Counted from the stretch's first letter, positions 8,222-16,625 are shown. The stretch is DNA of 35,808 bases from CANJUD01 sp043750035 (GCA_043750035.1 JAYVCI010000059.1:1-35808), one strand, 5' to 3'. Translations and numbers: made by a program. Notes: a model not told the origin generated them from the sequence alone.

Positions 8222-8300
8222 GTCCACTATTTTGTACAACACTGTGGTTTAGTGGATAGATAAAAAAAAACTGCCTTGGGTAAGTATAATAATTTTGAAC
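8222..8300 (+). repeat. Direct repeat copy A (79 nt, promoter-bearing)
   Basis: About 80-90% identical to 9613-9690. Shared segments include GTCCACTATT, CTGTGGTTTAGTGGATAG, a poly-A run and TAAGTATAATAATTTTGAAC. TCCACTA and TAGTGGA form a small inverted repeat inside the copy, and TAATTTTG (8290-8297) fits the -7 element. The two copies bracket the gene at 8438, the aroA relic and a REP-like pair. Confidence 0.85.
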
Positions 8301-8437
8301 TCAAGTCCGGATTGTTTTTATAAAAACTTTTGGGATTTAAAACCAAACTCAGAAGTTGGATAAAACAGCTTTGCTTCTTTATATGATATATGATGCCAAT
8401 AACAATAAAATTTTTAATAAAACCTTATCAATCTGCG

Positions 8438-9070
8438 ATGCAAAGTGTAAATAGAATTATAATAGTACTTGTGGTTGTATTTTTTACAGTCAATTCAAGC
8501 GTATCACAAAACCTGAGCAAAGTAAAGCTGCATTCGATACAATCAGATTTGATGTTGTACAATGATGTGGAGGGCATAATCTTTACATCACAAACTCTGC
8601 AAGCAAATTTTAAATTAAAGAATTCATATTTTGGAGTTGGGTATGTTTTTTCATATGAGTATATTGGAACTTCAAATTCCTATGGAAGTTTTGTTTTTGA
8701 TTCAAACATTTTAACTCGCTCTGGTGGATTGTTATGTTATGGATATAGAACACCATTAGCCAAAGGTAAATGGTATGGGATGTTGCAAACACAATTTTTC
8801 GCATCTCATCATGCAGCAGTTAATCATAGTACTGACTTATATAGTAAATTGCATTCACATGTTAGGGTAATGAATTTTTTACAATTTGCTTTGGGATATG
8901 GAGTTGGAATTGAGTTGGGAAAGCATATCGACTTGCAAACTTCCATACAGTTGGGTTTTACGCATGTTAGTGAGACACACTATCCTATCTATACTACTTG
9001 GAGGGTAAGACATTACAGTGATTTTGTCGGTACAAAATGTACCAAACTTTCGTTGATATATAAGTTGTAG
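8438..9070 (+). CDS. Putative outer-membrane beta-barrel protein, 210 aa
   Basis: The frame is open from an ATG at 8390, but the ATG at 8438 gives a clean signal peptide (MQSVNRIIIVLVVVFFTVNS, cleavage near SVSQ), so it is preferred. The mature protein has alternating amphipathic strands (NSYFGVGYVFSYEYIGT, GLLCYGYRT, GMLQTQFFASHHA, ALGYGVGIELGKHIDLQTSI) and ends in LSLIYKL, typical of small outer-membrane barrels. His residues in SHHAAVNHS recall lipid A deacylases, but the PagL catalytic pattern is not clearly present, so no enzyme is claimed. The gene lies inside the segment bracketed by the 79-nt direct repeats and may be a newcomer. Confidence 0.65.
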   Translation: MQSVNRIIIVLVVVFFTVNSSVSQNLSKVKLHSIQSDLMLYNDVEGIIFTSQTLQANFKLKNSYFGVGYVFSYEYIGTSNSYGSFVFDSNILTRSGGLLCYGYRTPLAKGKWYGMLQTQFFASHHAAVNHSTDLYSKLHSHVRVMNFLQFALGYGVGIELGKHIDLQTSIQLGFTHVSETHYPIYTTWRVRHYSDFVGTKCTKLSLIYKL

Positions 9071-9078
9071 AAGTTTTT

Positions 9079-9130
9079 ATCGCAAATACGCAAGGAATTT
9101 ATAATACATTCCTTGCGTAATCTTTGCGAT
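9079..9130. repeat. Strong hairpin, 20 paired bases
   Basis: ATCGCAAA (9079-9086) pairs with TTTGCGAT (9123-9130), and TACGCAAGGAAT (9087-9098) pairs perfectly with ATTCCTTGCGTA (9108-9119). The only interruption is a 3-nt bulge, and the loop is 9 nt. There is no U-tract, so it is either a dispersed palindrome or an unusual terminator for the preceding barrel gene. Confidence 0.8.
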
Positions 9131-9149
9131 TCTCGCGGTTAAGGCCCCT

Positions 9150-9284
9150 GTCCACCATCGCATTGCAATGGCATTCTCAGTACTCGCTGCTTATGGTGAT
9201 TTGAAGATTAATAATCCTGATGTGGTCTCAAAATCATTTCCGGGTTTTTGGGATGAGATGGGGAAAGTGGGGTTTGAGTTTTGA
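9150..9284 (+). pseudogene. aroA: Relic of aroA (EPSP synthase) 3' end
   Basis: The frame starting at 9150 reads VHHRIAMAFSVLAAYGDL, then KINNPDVVSKSFPGFWDEM and GKVGFEF before TGA (9282-9284). This is the characteristic C-terminus of 3-phosphoshikimate 1-carboxyvinyltransferase, where (D)HRIAMAF and V-SKS-P-FW are conserved. Only about 44 of roughly 410-430 residues remain, there is no start, and the upstream frame reads into the hairpin at 9079-9130. It is non-functional here. Its open frame and good conservation suggest recent loss or recent arrival by recombination. A full aroA probably exists elsewhere in the genome or at a former location. Confidence 0.85.
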
Positions 9285-9355
9285 GTTGCGAATTAATGAT
9301 TTGTGATTTTCTATTTCTGTGTAACATGTGGTTTTGATACTGCAATTTATGACGC

Positions 9356-9550
9356 TATTCAACCCCTTCAGGGTTGCATTTGACTAGGTGTTCATGTCCC
9401 TGCATTTCATACAGGGTTATTCGAATTCAAGTCCTTCAGACTTGTCGCAAATAGGCGAAAGAATCCTGAAGGGATTCAATTTGAATAACCCCACAAGAAT
9501 TGTGGGGAATAGAATGGTGCAATGGATGGCAACCCTGAAGGGGTTGAATA
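9356..9550. repeat. REP-like inverted pair (nested palindromes)
   Basis: The outer arms 9356-9377 and 9529-9550 are perfect 22-bp inverse complements (TATTCAACCCCTTCAGGGTT plus GC). Each arm contains its own small hairpin CAACCC-CTTCA-GGGTTG. Inside lie GGGTTATTC (about 9414) versus GAATAACCC (about 9483), and AGTCCTTCAG versus CTGAAGGGAT-type arms. Two REP-like units facing each other around a spacer match the REPIN/BIME layout. Confidence 0.85.
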
Positions 9551-9612
9551 TCGCTGCATAGCTTCTTTGCCAATAGTCGATATCATCGACAACTATAGCA
9601 ATGTGAAGCCTT

Positions 9613-9690
9613 GTCCACTATTCTGTACAGCCCTGTGGTTTAGTGGATAGATAAAAAAACTCCTTCATAGTAAGTATAATAATTTTGAAC
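9613..9690 (+). repeat. Direct repeat copy B, containing the TPR operon promoter
   Basis: Near-copy of 8222-8300. The TAATTTTG at 9680-9687 fits the -7 element and lies 32 bases before the ATG at 9720, so this copy probably carries the native promoter of the envelope cluster. Confidence 0.8.
9680..9687 (+). promoter_or_regulatory. -7 element TAATTTTG for the envelope cluster
   Basis: Fits TANNTTTG, 32 bases before the first gene of the TPR-barrel-SPOR-ExbB-ExbD-TonB series. The same motif is in repeat copy A (8290-8297). No standard -33 TTTG was found. Confidence 0.45.
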
Positions 9691-9719
9691 GGTTAAAAAA
9701 AACTGGGACTGAACTGTTC

Positions 9720-12700
9720 ATGCATAAGAAATTATATTTAGCTTTATTATATATAGGTTTACAAAGTGCATTTGTTGCCCATGCACAAAAGACGGGCTAC
9801 TTCGACGAACCTGTATATACTTACAAGCGGGCAGTGGAGTTGCTAGAAAAAGAAAAATATGGGGCTGCCCGAAGTTTATTTGAACAAGCATTAACGCAAA
9901 ATCCCGACGAGAATATTAAGGCTGAAGGGAATTATTATATTGCCCTGTGTGCCACCAATCAGTATGGAAACGATGCCATTAATTTATGGAAATCGTTTAC
10001 GCAGGGTTATCCCACACATTCTAAATACGATGAAGCCACATATTATATTGCCCATATTTATTTTAGAGACAAACAATATAAAGATGCATTGAAATCATTT
10101 GAGATAGTTGATGCCGCAGCTTTAAGGATTGATTTAAAACATTTATACTATTTTGAAAAAGGATATAGCGAATATAAGCTGAACAAATATGATGATGCCA
10201 TAAAATCCTTTACCACAATGCCTGAGATTGATAACAATCAGGAAAATGATATTGGAATAAAGTATCATGATGCAAATTATTATTTGGGATATATATATTA
10301 TATGCAGGGAAAAGATAAACTCGCCCAAAATCATTTAAAAAATTGCATTGATGTGGAGCCTTATAGTAAAGTTGTACCCTTATATCTCAGTCAAATTTCA
10401 TACAGAACAAAAGACTATGCCCAAAGTGTGAAATGGAATACTGACAAAGCAGGGAAAGAAATTCTGCCCGATATTTATTTGTTCAAGGGCTTGTCGTATT
10501 ACGAATTGAAAGAATTTGACAAAGCGGCTGAATTGCTCGAGAACCGTTCCAAATCAAAGGAACTTACCGATAGCGAATTGTATATTTTGGGTTATAGCCA
10601 TCTAAAAAATAAAGATTACAGTGCTGCTGTTTATCGTCTTTCGCGTATCGCTGATCATAATAATTTATTATACCAACAGTCACAATATACTTTGGCAAAT
10701 TGTTTTGTTATATATCTTGACAAGCCTGAAAATGCCCGTGCTGCATATTATAATGCCGGGAAATATGACCATGATAAAAATATAAAAGAAGAATCCCAAT
10801 ATAATTATGCGAAACTAAGTGCAGAAATATTCCCGATGCAGGGAGGTTCTATTACTTCGTTACAAAACTTTATCAATAACTACCCTGATTCTAAATTTGG
10901 TGACGAAGCAAAAAATATATTGAGTAGCTTATTATTAAATACCAAACAATATGCAAAAGCTCTGGGTATATTAGAAGGAATTAAAGTTAAAAATGCAAGT
11001 ATTGAGTTGGCTATCCAAAAATGTGCCTTCTGTAGGGGAGAGGAATTATACAAAGCAAACGACATTGATGGGGCATCAAAATTGTTTGAGAAAAGTTATT
11101 CCTATAATCATGATATGAAGTTTAAATCGTTGTCAGTATTTTGGTTGGGAGAAATTGCATATCAAAAAGGAGAATACGGTAAAGCCATAGATTTTTATAA
11201 AGAGTTTGAAGGAGATCCTATGGCTGCTATAACATTTCATTATACTACCGCTTTTTATAATTTGGGTTACTGTTATTTAAAACTGGACAAATATCAGCAA
11301 TCGAATGTGTGGCTTGAAAAATTTATTGCTGCTGAAACCTATTTTGGAAACAAAGGAGAACTGGTGCTAGATGCCCATTCCCGTTTGGCTGATAATTATT
11401 TTTTACAGAAAGAATATATCAAAGCTACTAATGAATATAATTATGTGATCAATAAAAATTCGCCCGATGCAGATTATGCTTTGTTTCAGATGGGTATTAT
11501 ATATGGATTGCAAAATAAGCCTTATGATAAAATCAATAGTATAACCAAACTTATTGAAAAATATGAGAACAGTGATTTGTATGAAAAAGCATTGTATGAA
11601 TTGGGTTATACTTATTTTAATTTAGAAAAATACGATCAAGCGGTAGAGAGTTTTAACGATTTGATACAATCGCACAAAAGCCCAGTGGGATTGGTAAGAA
11701 GGGCTCAATTAAATATTGGTTTGATATTCTATAACCAGAAACAAAACAATAAAGCAATTGAACAGTTTCAATATATCTTAAAAAAATATCCCGAGAGCGA
11801 AGAAGCACATGAAGGATTGGAAATATTGAAAACTATATATACTGAAAATGGGGAATTTGATAAGTTTGATGAGTGGGCCAAAGCCAATGGTATTAAAATT
11901 TATCAATCGAACACTGCTGAGAAAGACACGCTGATGTATGAATCGGCAATGAATATGCTGGATAGGAAAGATTCGCTGCGGGCATTGGAAGTATTGGGTA
12001 AATATATTAATGAATTTCCCGATGGTGCTTATATATTAAAGTCGCACTATTTGAAAGCGGAAATATTAAACCGCAGAAACCGCAAAGAAGAAGCCCTACC
12101 TGAATATGAATGGATAGCTACCCGTCAGCCCAATGAATATACTGAGCGTAGTCTGAAATGGGTTTGTAATTATTATTATAACTTAAAAAACTATCAAAAA
12201 GCATTAGAATATTTTGAAAAATTGGAACCAAATTCATCAGTAAAAGAGAATAAAACTTTGGCCATTGTAGGTCAAATGCGTTGTGCTGATAAATTGGGCC
12301 AAATAGAAAAACTAAGAATTGCAGCAGAGAAAGCAATTGAGTTGCCGGGTATAGAAAAAGATTACGTAAATGAAGCAAAATATCATTTAGGTAAAATAAA
12401 TTATGCAAATGATAAAATTACCGCACTCAATTATTTTAAAGATGTGGTAAAGAACAGCAAGACCAAGCGTGGTGCAGAAAGCAAGTATTATATTGCTTTA
12501 ATATATTTCGAAAACGGAGATACCATCAATTGCAAAAAAGCAGTATTTGAATTGAGCGAACAATATCCCGATTATGATTATTGGGTTGCAAAAGGCTATC
12601 TGGTTTTAGCCGATCATTATATTAAGCAAAAGGATGATTACCAAGCAAAATATACCTTACAAAGTCTGATAGACAATTATGAAAAATCGGAATCTGACCC

Positions 12701-12851
12701 CGAAGATATTGTGAAAACGGCAAAGGAAAAATTTGATGTATTGAACAATAAAGAAAAGAACCGTGAAGATTTAATCCAGCAACAAAAATTGAACGATACC
12801 AAGAATCAGGAAGAAAAGGATAAAGAAAATAAAGAAGTTAAGGATTTTTAA
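9720..12851 (+). CDS. Large periplasmic TPR protein, 1043 aa
   Basis: A signal peptide (residues 1-22, LYLALLYIGLQSAFVAHAQ) is followed by about 20-25 tetratricopeptide-like repeats through to residue 1000. Typical helices are AVELLEKEKYGAARSLFEQA, DAIKSFTTMP, YDQAVESFNDLIQ and KAIEQFQYILKKYPESEEA. The last 40 residues are a charged Lys/Glu/Asn tail. TPR arrays bind partner proteins. Proteins of this size and layout sit next to ExbB/ExbD/TonB genes in Bacteroidota and recall the Tol-Pal accessory protein CpoB (YbgF), though this one is several times longer. The next gene starts 4 bases after the stop, indicating an operon. A role as scaffold in the envelope machine encoded downstream is inferred. 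Confidence 0.85.
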   Translation: MHKKLYLALLYIGLQSAFVAHAQKTGYFDEPVYTYKRAVELLEKEKYGAARSLFEQALTQNPDENIKAEGNYYIALCATNQYGNDAINLWKSFTQGYPTHSKYDEATYYIAHIYFRDKQYKDALKSFEIVDAAALRIDLKHLYYFEKGYSEYKLNKYDDAIKSFTTMPEIDNNQENDIGIKYHDANYYLGYIYYMQGKDKLAQNHLKNCIDVEPYSKVVPLYLSQISYRTKDYAQSVKWNTDKAGKEILPDIYLFKGLSYYELKEFDKAAELLENRSKSKELTDSELYILGYSHLKNKDYSAAVYRLSRIADHNNLLYQQSQYTLANCFVIYLDKPENARAAYYNAGKYDHDKNIKEESQYNYAKLSAEIFPMQGGSITSLQNFINNYPDSKFGDEAKNILSSLLLNTKQYAKALGILEGIKVKNASIELAIQKCAFCRGEELYKANDIDGASKLFEKSYSYNHDMKFKSLSVFWLGEIAYQKGEYGKAIDFYKEFEGDPMAAITFHYTTAFYNLGYCYLKLDKYQQSNVWLEKFIAAETYFGNKGELVLDAHSRLADNYFLQKEYIKATNEYNYVINKNSPDADYALFQMGIIYGLQNKPYDKINSITKLIEKYENSDLYEKALYELGYTYFNLEKYDQAVESFNDLIQSHKSPVGLVRRAQLNIGLIFYNQKQNNKAIEQFQYILKKYPESEEAHEGLEILKTIYTENGEFDKFDEWAKANGIKIYQSNTAEKDTLMYESAMNMLDRKDSLRALEVLGKYINEFPDGAYILKSHYLKAEILNRRNRKEEALPEYEWIATRQPNEYTERSLKWVCNYYYNLKNYQKALEYFEKLEPNSSVKENKTLAIVGQMRCADKLGQIEKLRIAAEKAIELPGIEKDYVNEAKYHLGKINYANDKITALNYFKDVVKNSKTKRGAESKYYIALIYFENGDTINCKKAVFELSEQYPDYDYWVAKGYLVLADHYIKQKDDYQAKYTLQSLIDNYEKSESDPEDIVKTAKEKFDVLNNKEKNREDLIQQQKLNDTKNQEEKDKENKEVKDF

Positions 12852-12855
12852 TTCC

Positions 12856-14490
12856 ATGCAAAAACATATTATATATATATTCCTACTTATTTGCAATATT
12901 CAATTTGTTTTTGCCCAAGCTGACACGCTGGAGAAAGGGCATATTACTATATACAGACCTTACAAACCCAAGATACAGGAATCCATTAAAAAAGCAATCA
13001 CGCCATTGCCCGAAACAGCATTGGTTTTAATGCCACCTTTTAGTTATACTTTTAATAGTATTGAACCCAATTTTCAAATCAATACACCCGGTTATAAAGC
13101 AATTAATTTACCACAAGAAAAACTGACTGCTTTAAATGGCAATTTCACCAAACTTGGTTTTGGTAATTATAATAGTCCACTGCTAGAAGTGTCGTTCAAT
13201 AATCTGCGGTCTAGAAATTGGACGATGGCTGCAAATGCCCGTCATTACTCATTGAATGGAAAGAATAAATACTCTAACAATCAATTACATTTTGCAGGAA
13301 ATTATACAGGTGATAAAAGTATCAGTGGTGGTGTACTATTATATAACCGAGAGGTATATCGTTACTATGCAGTAGCTAAACCCGATACATTCTCGAAGGC
13401 AGCATTATATAATCCATATCAGAATATACAATTAAATACCTATACAGGCAGCAAAACATTTGACAGTACCAACTTATACTACCGCCTCGACTTAAAGTAT
13501 GATAACCTGGTTAGGTCGAAAGAGGTGAATGAGCAATGTTTGATTTTGAATGGCAATATAAAAAAAATAGTGAGGGGGAATTTACTTAAAACCGATTTAC
13601 TCTTGGATGTAGATCAGTATATAAATCCTAGAGAAAAATATGATAGGAGATTTTTCAAAATACAACCAGAATATTATATGGTATCCAATAAATTTAAAGC
13701 CATATTGGGTTTTAATGCCATACTGCTCAATCAGAACAGGGATACTGCCAATCCCAATTTGTTTCAGTTCTATCCCAAGATCATATTAGAATATATCATA
13801 GCCAAGAAGTATAAAATATTTACTGGTTTGTGGGGTGACTGGGAAAAATATACGTTAAAAAATATATACCAAGTTAATCCATTTATTTCTCGCAATATTA
13901 AACTGGACAATAGTAAGAATTTCAATTTGAACTTGGGTGTGAAAGGTCATATCAATAATGATTTAGATTTTGGTATCGAAGCAAAATATACCAATATGGA
14001 CAACTTGGTAATATATACATTAGATTCTACCTATCTGCATGCAATGGATTTGATACAACTTTCAGCCGGCGTTAAGAAATTAATATTGAACCTTCATTAC
14101 CATTGGGATAATAAACTTGATATTTATTCAACAATTAATTTGTACAGTTACAAATTGACCGATACCATTATTACCAAGGCTTCCCAACTTCCTACCTTTG
14201 AATGGAAGAATAATTTTACTTATAAATTGGGTGAAAAACTCTATATGAATTTGCAGCTCAATTATACAGGAGCAAGATATATGGTTAAGTACAATAAAAT
14301 CAGCAAGCAATATGATAATGAATTAATGAAACCATTTACCGACATTAATTTGGGTGCAGATTATCGGTACACAAAATATGTAAGTATGTTTTTGAACATC
14401 AACAATATCATTTCCAATAAATATATAAAATGGTACGGATATCCTGTAGTAGGAATTAATGCCCAAATTGGTATAACCATTACACTATAA
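12856..14490 (+). CDS. Outer-membrane beta-barrel protein, receptor-like without plug, 544 aa
   Basis: After a signal peptide (residues 1-20, IIYIFLLICNIQFVFAQ) comes a 70-residue linker (ITIYRPYKPKIQESIKKAI). Strand-rich sequence then runs to the end, with many aromatic girdle residues (NNQLHFAGNYTGDKSISGGV, FNLNLGVKGHINNDLDFGI, FTDINLGADYRYTKYVSMFL) and a final INAQIGITITL. No TonB box or plug domain is visible, so it is not a complete TonB-dependent receptor; 14-18 strands are plausible. It lies between the TPR gene (4 bases) and the HU-CCDC81/SPOR gene (4 bases), so a structural role in the same complex is likely. The exact function is unknown. Confidence 0.75.
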   Translation: MQKHIIYIFLLICNIQFVFAQADTLEKGHITIYRPYKPKIQESIKKAITPLPETALVLMPPFSYTFNSIEPNFQINTPGYKAINLPQEKLTALNGNFTKLGFGNYNSPLLEVSFNNLRSRNWTMAANARHYSLNGKNKYSNNQLHFAGNYTGDKSISGGVLLYNREVYRYYAVAKPDTFSKAALYNPYQNIQLNTYTGSKTFDSTNLYYRLDLKYDNLVRSKEVNEQCLILNGNIKKIVRGNLLKTDLLLDVDQYINPREKYDRRFFKIQPEYYMVSNKFKAILGFNAILLNQNRDTANPNLFQFYPKIILEYIIAKKYKIFTGLWGDWEKYTLKNIYQVNPFISRNIKLDNSKNFNLNLGVKGHINNDLDFGIEAKYTNMDNLVIYTLDSTYLHAMDLIQLSAGVKKLILNLHYHWDNKLDIYSTINLYSYKLTDTIITKASQLPTFEWKNNFTYKLGEKLYMNLQLNYTGARYMVKYNKISKQYDNELMKPFTDINLGADYRYTKYVSMFLNINNIISNKYIKWYGYPVVGINAQIGITITL

Positions 14491-14494
14491 ATAT

Positions 14495-15817
14495 ATGGTA
14501 AAAGGAGAAAACGAAAAGAATAAGAAAATACTGGAGCAGTTGGCAGGAAAACCTGCTGAAGCAATGGATGCTGAAAAGCAGCAAGCAACGGAGGCGGAGA
14601 AGCACGGTTTTATTTTTATTCCTTTTAGTAGTTTTTGGAAAGGGCAGGGAATGGGAAATCCCATGGACGGGCAACAGGAAATTCCTTTTCTGATGCGGGT
14701 ATGGATTCGTTTCGAAAACTGGAAAGATAAGTTGTGGAAAACTACCACCTCATCGCAAACATTTGTAAATGAGGGCAATTCATCTTTAAATGGTTTGTTC
14801 AATAAAACGGGCAAAAAAAATCATTTACATTTGCAAGGTATGCAAACCAATATTCAAGTAAATTTAGGGCAGTACGTACATGAACTTTTGTTTGAACACA
14901 ATTGTGTGATAGTACCCGAATTAGGCGGTTTTATTAGCCGTCGCGTTAGTTCACAGCTCAACCATGTTGCCCATAAAATATCGCCTCCGGGCAAAAAAAT
15001 TGCTTTTAACCACGGGCTCAATATTAATGATGGTTTATTGGCACAAACTATTGCCAAGCAAGAGAATGTGAGTTATGAAGTTGCCCTTCAACACATTGCC
15101 TCACAGGTAATAAACTTAAGGCAACAACTGCACAGCGATAAGTCAGCGACTCTGGACAAGATTGGAAATTTTGTGATAGACCAAGAAGAGGTGCTTACCT
15201 TTCATCCTGAGATAGAAAATAATTTTGATAAGCATACTTACGGGCTTGTAACGATACAGGCTATTCCGATGGTGCGTCATGAAAATGAAAAACTGAAACG
15301 CAAAATTAAAGCCCGTATCGAGAATCGCAGACCTGCAAAACAAGTGACCACCAAGCGTCGTAGGTCGGTGAATAGGATAGTGGTGAATACTTTGCTTATT
15401 ATTATGGTATCTTTACTTTCGTTTGCATCGGTAATGGTAAACACGGATCAAAAAGCAAGTTTGTTTTCTTTTAATTGGGAACATTTATTCAGCAATCCAT
15501 TTGCATCATCAGAAAGTGCAAACAATAATTCTCCAAAAATTTCGTTAGATACTAAAATTATCACAGCGATAAACCAAATAGGTTTTGATAGAAAAACTGA
15601 TTATACAATTGTGCTCAAATCATTTGATAATATATCATTGGCCGGTGCGTATGCCAACATCCTTCACCAAAATGGCTTAACGCAAGCAAAGCCTTGCTAT
15701 AAAGAGGGCGGGAAAATCTGGGTGGGAATTTGTCGCAGCAATAATGAAGATATAATGGATGATGTTTTAGAGCAAATTGTTAAGACCTACCCAGAGGCTA
15801 AGATAGTACAGAAATAA
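14495..15817 (+). CDS. HU-CCDC81 plus SPOR domain membrane protein, with N-terminal extension
   Basis: Residues from 116 (TNIQVNLGQYVHELLFEHN, VIVPELGGFISRR) form the bacterial HU-CCDC81 domain 1; a second HU-like part follows (LNINDGLLAQTIAKQENVS, TLDKIGNFVI). A Lys/Arg-rich segment (KARIENRRPAKQVTTKRRRS) precedes one membrane helix at about 295-315. The periplasmic C-terminus from 367 (KTDYTIVLKSFDNISLAGAY) is a SPOR domain. Known: SPOR binds denuded septal glycan, and HU-type domains bind DNA. Inferred: a link from cytoplasm to the division-site wall. Such proteins usually begin at the HU-CCDC81 domain; here 115 extra in-frame residues precede it. The ATG at 14840, with TACATTTG at 14826-14833, is a possible alternative start giving 325 aa. 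The longer start is kept because the frame is open and lies 4 bases after the barrel gene. Confidence 0.8.
   Translation: MVKGENEKNKKILEQLAGKPAEAMDAEKQQATEAEKHGFIFIPFSSFWKGQGMGNPMDGQQEIPFLMRVWIRFENWKDKLWKTTTSSQTFVNEGNSSLNGLFNKTGKKNHLHLQGMQTNIQVNLGQYVHELLFEHNCVIVPELGGFISRRVSSQLNHVAHKISPPGKKIAFNHGLNINDGLLAQTIAKQENVSYEVALQHIASQVINLRQQLHSDKSATLDKIGNFVIDQEEVLTFHPEIENNFDKHTYGLVTIQAIPMVRHENEKLKRKIKARIENRRPAKQVTTKRRRSVNRIVVNTLLIIMVSLLSFASVMVNTDQKASLFSFNWEHLFSNPFASSESANNNSPKISLDTKIITAINQIGFDRKTDYTIVLKSFDNISLAGAYANILHQNGLTQAKPCYKEGGKIWVGICRSNNEDIMDDVLEQIVKTYPEAKIVQK
14826..14833 (+). promoter_or_regulatory. Possible internal -7 element TACATTTG
   Basis: Fits TANNTTTG and lies 6 bases before the ATG at 14840, the start that would give a standard-length HU-CCDC81/SPOR protein. 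It could provide a separate short-leader transcript, or be chance in AT-rich sequence. No -33 motif at the right distance. Confidence 0.3.
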
Positions 15818-15950
15818 TATATAATAATGGTTAATGATTAATTGTTAATGGACTTACGATAGATATTTATGTATAGTATTAACCACAAATAAGTAATCAT
15901 TAACCATTAATAACTAACCATTAATCATTAACCATTAACAATTAGAATAA
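15818..15950. repeat. AT-rich spacer with repeated TTAACCATTAA-type units
   Basis: TAATCATTAACCATTAA occurs twice in direct orientation (15894-15910 and 15922-15938), with further copies of ACCATTAA. Their inverse (TAATGGTTAATGATTA) lies at 15825-15840. The simple repeats cover most of the gap before the exbB-type gene and can fold back on each other. Confidence 0.65.
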
Positions 15951-16625
15951 ATGTTATTACAAGCAACAACTTCAGCAGCCGCGGTTCCTGTAACACAGGC
16001 AGTGGTAGAACAAAAAAGCATGTTAGAATTACTGATGGCCGGCGGACCCATTATGGTGCCCATTGCTATCCTTTTTGTATTGTCGATATATGTATTTGTT
16101 GAGCGTTTTATTACAGTTCGCAAAGCCATGATGGGCGATCATAATTTTCTGCCAGCATTAAAAGATTTGATACAAAACAATAATATAAAAGCAGCACAAC
16201 TGATGTGCGAAAAAAGCAATACGCCGATAGCACGTGTTATATTAAAAGGACTTACCCGTGTTGGCCGGCCGCTAAAAGATATAGAAGCCAGTATGGAAAA
16301 TACCGGTAAAATAGAAGTAGCCCGTTTAGAGAAAAGATTGCCCGTATTGGCAATTGTAGCAGGTGCCGCACCCATGTTTGGTTTCTTGGGAACTGTAATA
16401 GGAATGATGATTGCGTTCAATGATATAGCCGCCGCAGGTAATGTGGAAATTGCAGGTATAGCAAAAGGTATCAATGTAAAAATGGTAACCTCAGCAGGCG
16501 GATTGGTGGTAGGTATCATCGCATTTTTTGGATATAATATATTAAACATTATGGTACAAAAAGTAGTGACACAATTAGAAACAGCAAGTTTAGATTTTAT
16601 TGAAGTACTTGAGGAACCAGCATAA
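15951..16625 (+). CDS. exbB: MotA/TolQ/ExbB family proton channel protein, 224 aa
   Basis: Three membrane helices are visible: about 30-52 (GGPIMVPIAILFVLSIYVFV), 130-153 (VLAIVAGAAPMFGFLGTVIG) and 176-202. The segment GAAPMFGFLGTVIGMMIAF is the family signature (usually AP-LGLLGTV-GM). The large cytoplasmic region between helices 1 and 2 (KDLIQNNNIKAAQLM, IARVILKGL, EVARLEKRL) is typical. ExbB forms a pentamer around an ExbD dimer in the inner membrane and converts proton flow into motion passed to a TonB-like partner; here exbD and a TonB-like gene follow. The chain is of standard size. The N-terminal 25 residues are Ala/Thr/Val-rich and poorly conserved in the family. ATG at 15951 is the only sensible start. 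Confidence 0.9.
   Translation: MLLQATTSAAAVPVTQAVVEQKSMLELLMAGGPIMVPIAILFVLSIYVFVERFITVRKAMMGDHNFLPALKDLIQNNNIKAAQLMCEKSNTPIARVILKGLTRVGRPLKDIEASMENTGKIEVARLEKRLPVLAIVAGAAPMFGFLGTVIGMMIAFNDIAAAGNVEIAGIAKGINVKMVTSAGGLVVGIIAFFGYNILNIMVQKVVTQLETASLDFIEVLEEPA

Larger units (their letters stand above)
8086..8389. other. Intergenic region between divergent genes, with first copy of 79-nt repeat
   Basis: This stretch holds the promoter of the DUF4175 gene near 8105 and the first copy of a 79-nt repeat at 8222-8300, which includes its own TAATTTTG motif. A 61-codon open frame overlapping 8067-8252 shows no protein-like features. Confidence 0.55.
9071..9719. other. Long non-coding region with gene relic and repeats
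   Basis: These 649 bases contain, in order, a strong hairpin (9079-9130), the 3' end of an aroA gene (9150-9284), a nested palindromic repeat (9356-9550) and the second copy of the 79-nt repeat with a -7 element (9613-9690). No intact gene was found. Confidence 0.8.

Noticed and set aside
8067..8252. 61-codon plus-strand frame between the divergent genes.
   Set aside because: Overlaps the DUF4175 start and its promoter and shows no protein-like features.
8438..9070. Lipid A deacylase (PagL) because of clustered histidines.
   Set aside because: The expected catalytic His-Ser pattern near the C-terminus is not clear, so only a barrel is claimed.
9356..9550. Possible CRISPR array because of repeated CAACCC/GGGTTG units.
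   Set aside because: Units face each other rather than repeating in one direction, spacing is irregular and no cas gene is present; it is a REP-like pair.
12856..14490. Complete TonB-dependent receptor.
   Set aside because: No plug domain or TonB box, and the length is too short for a receptor with plug.
16139..16549. A 136-codon minus-strand open frame opposite the exbB-type gene.
   Set aside because: The plus strand encodes a clear ExbB with signature residues; the antisense frame has no recognisable features.
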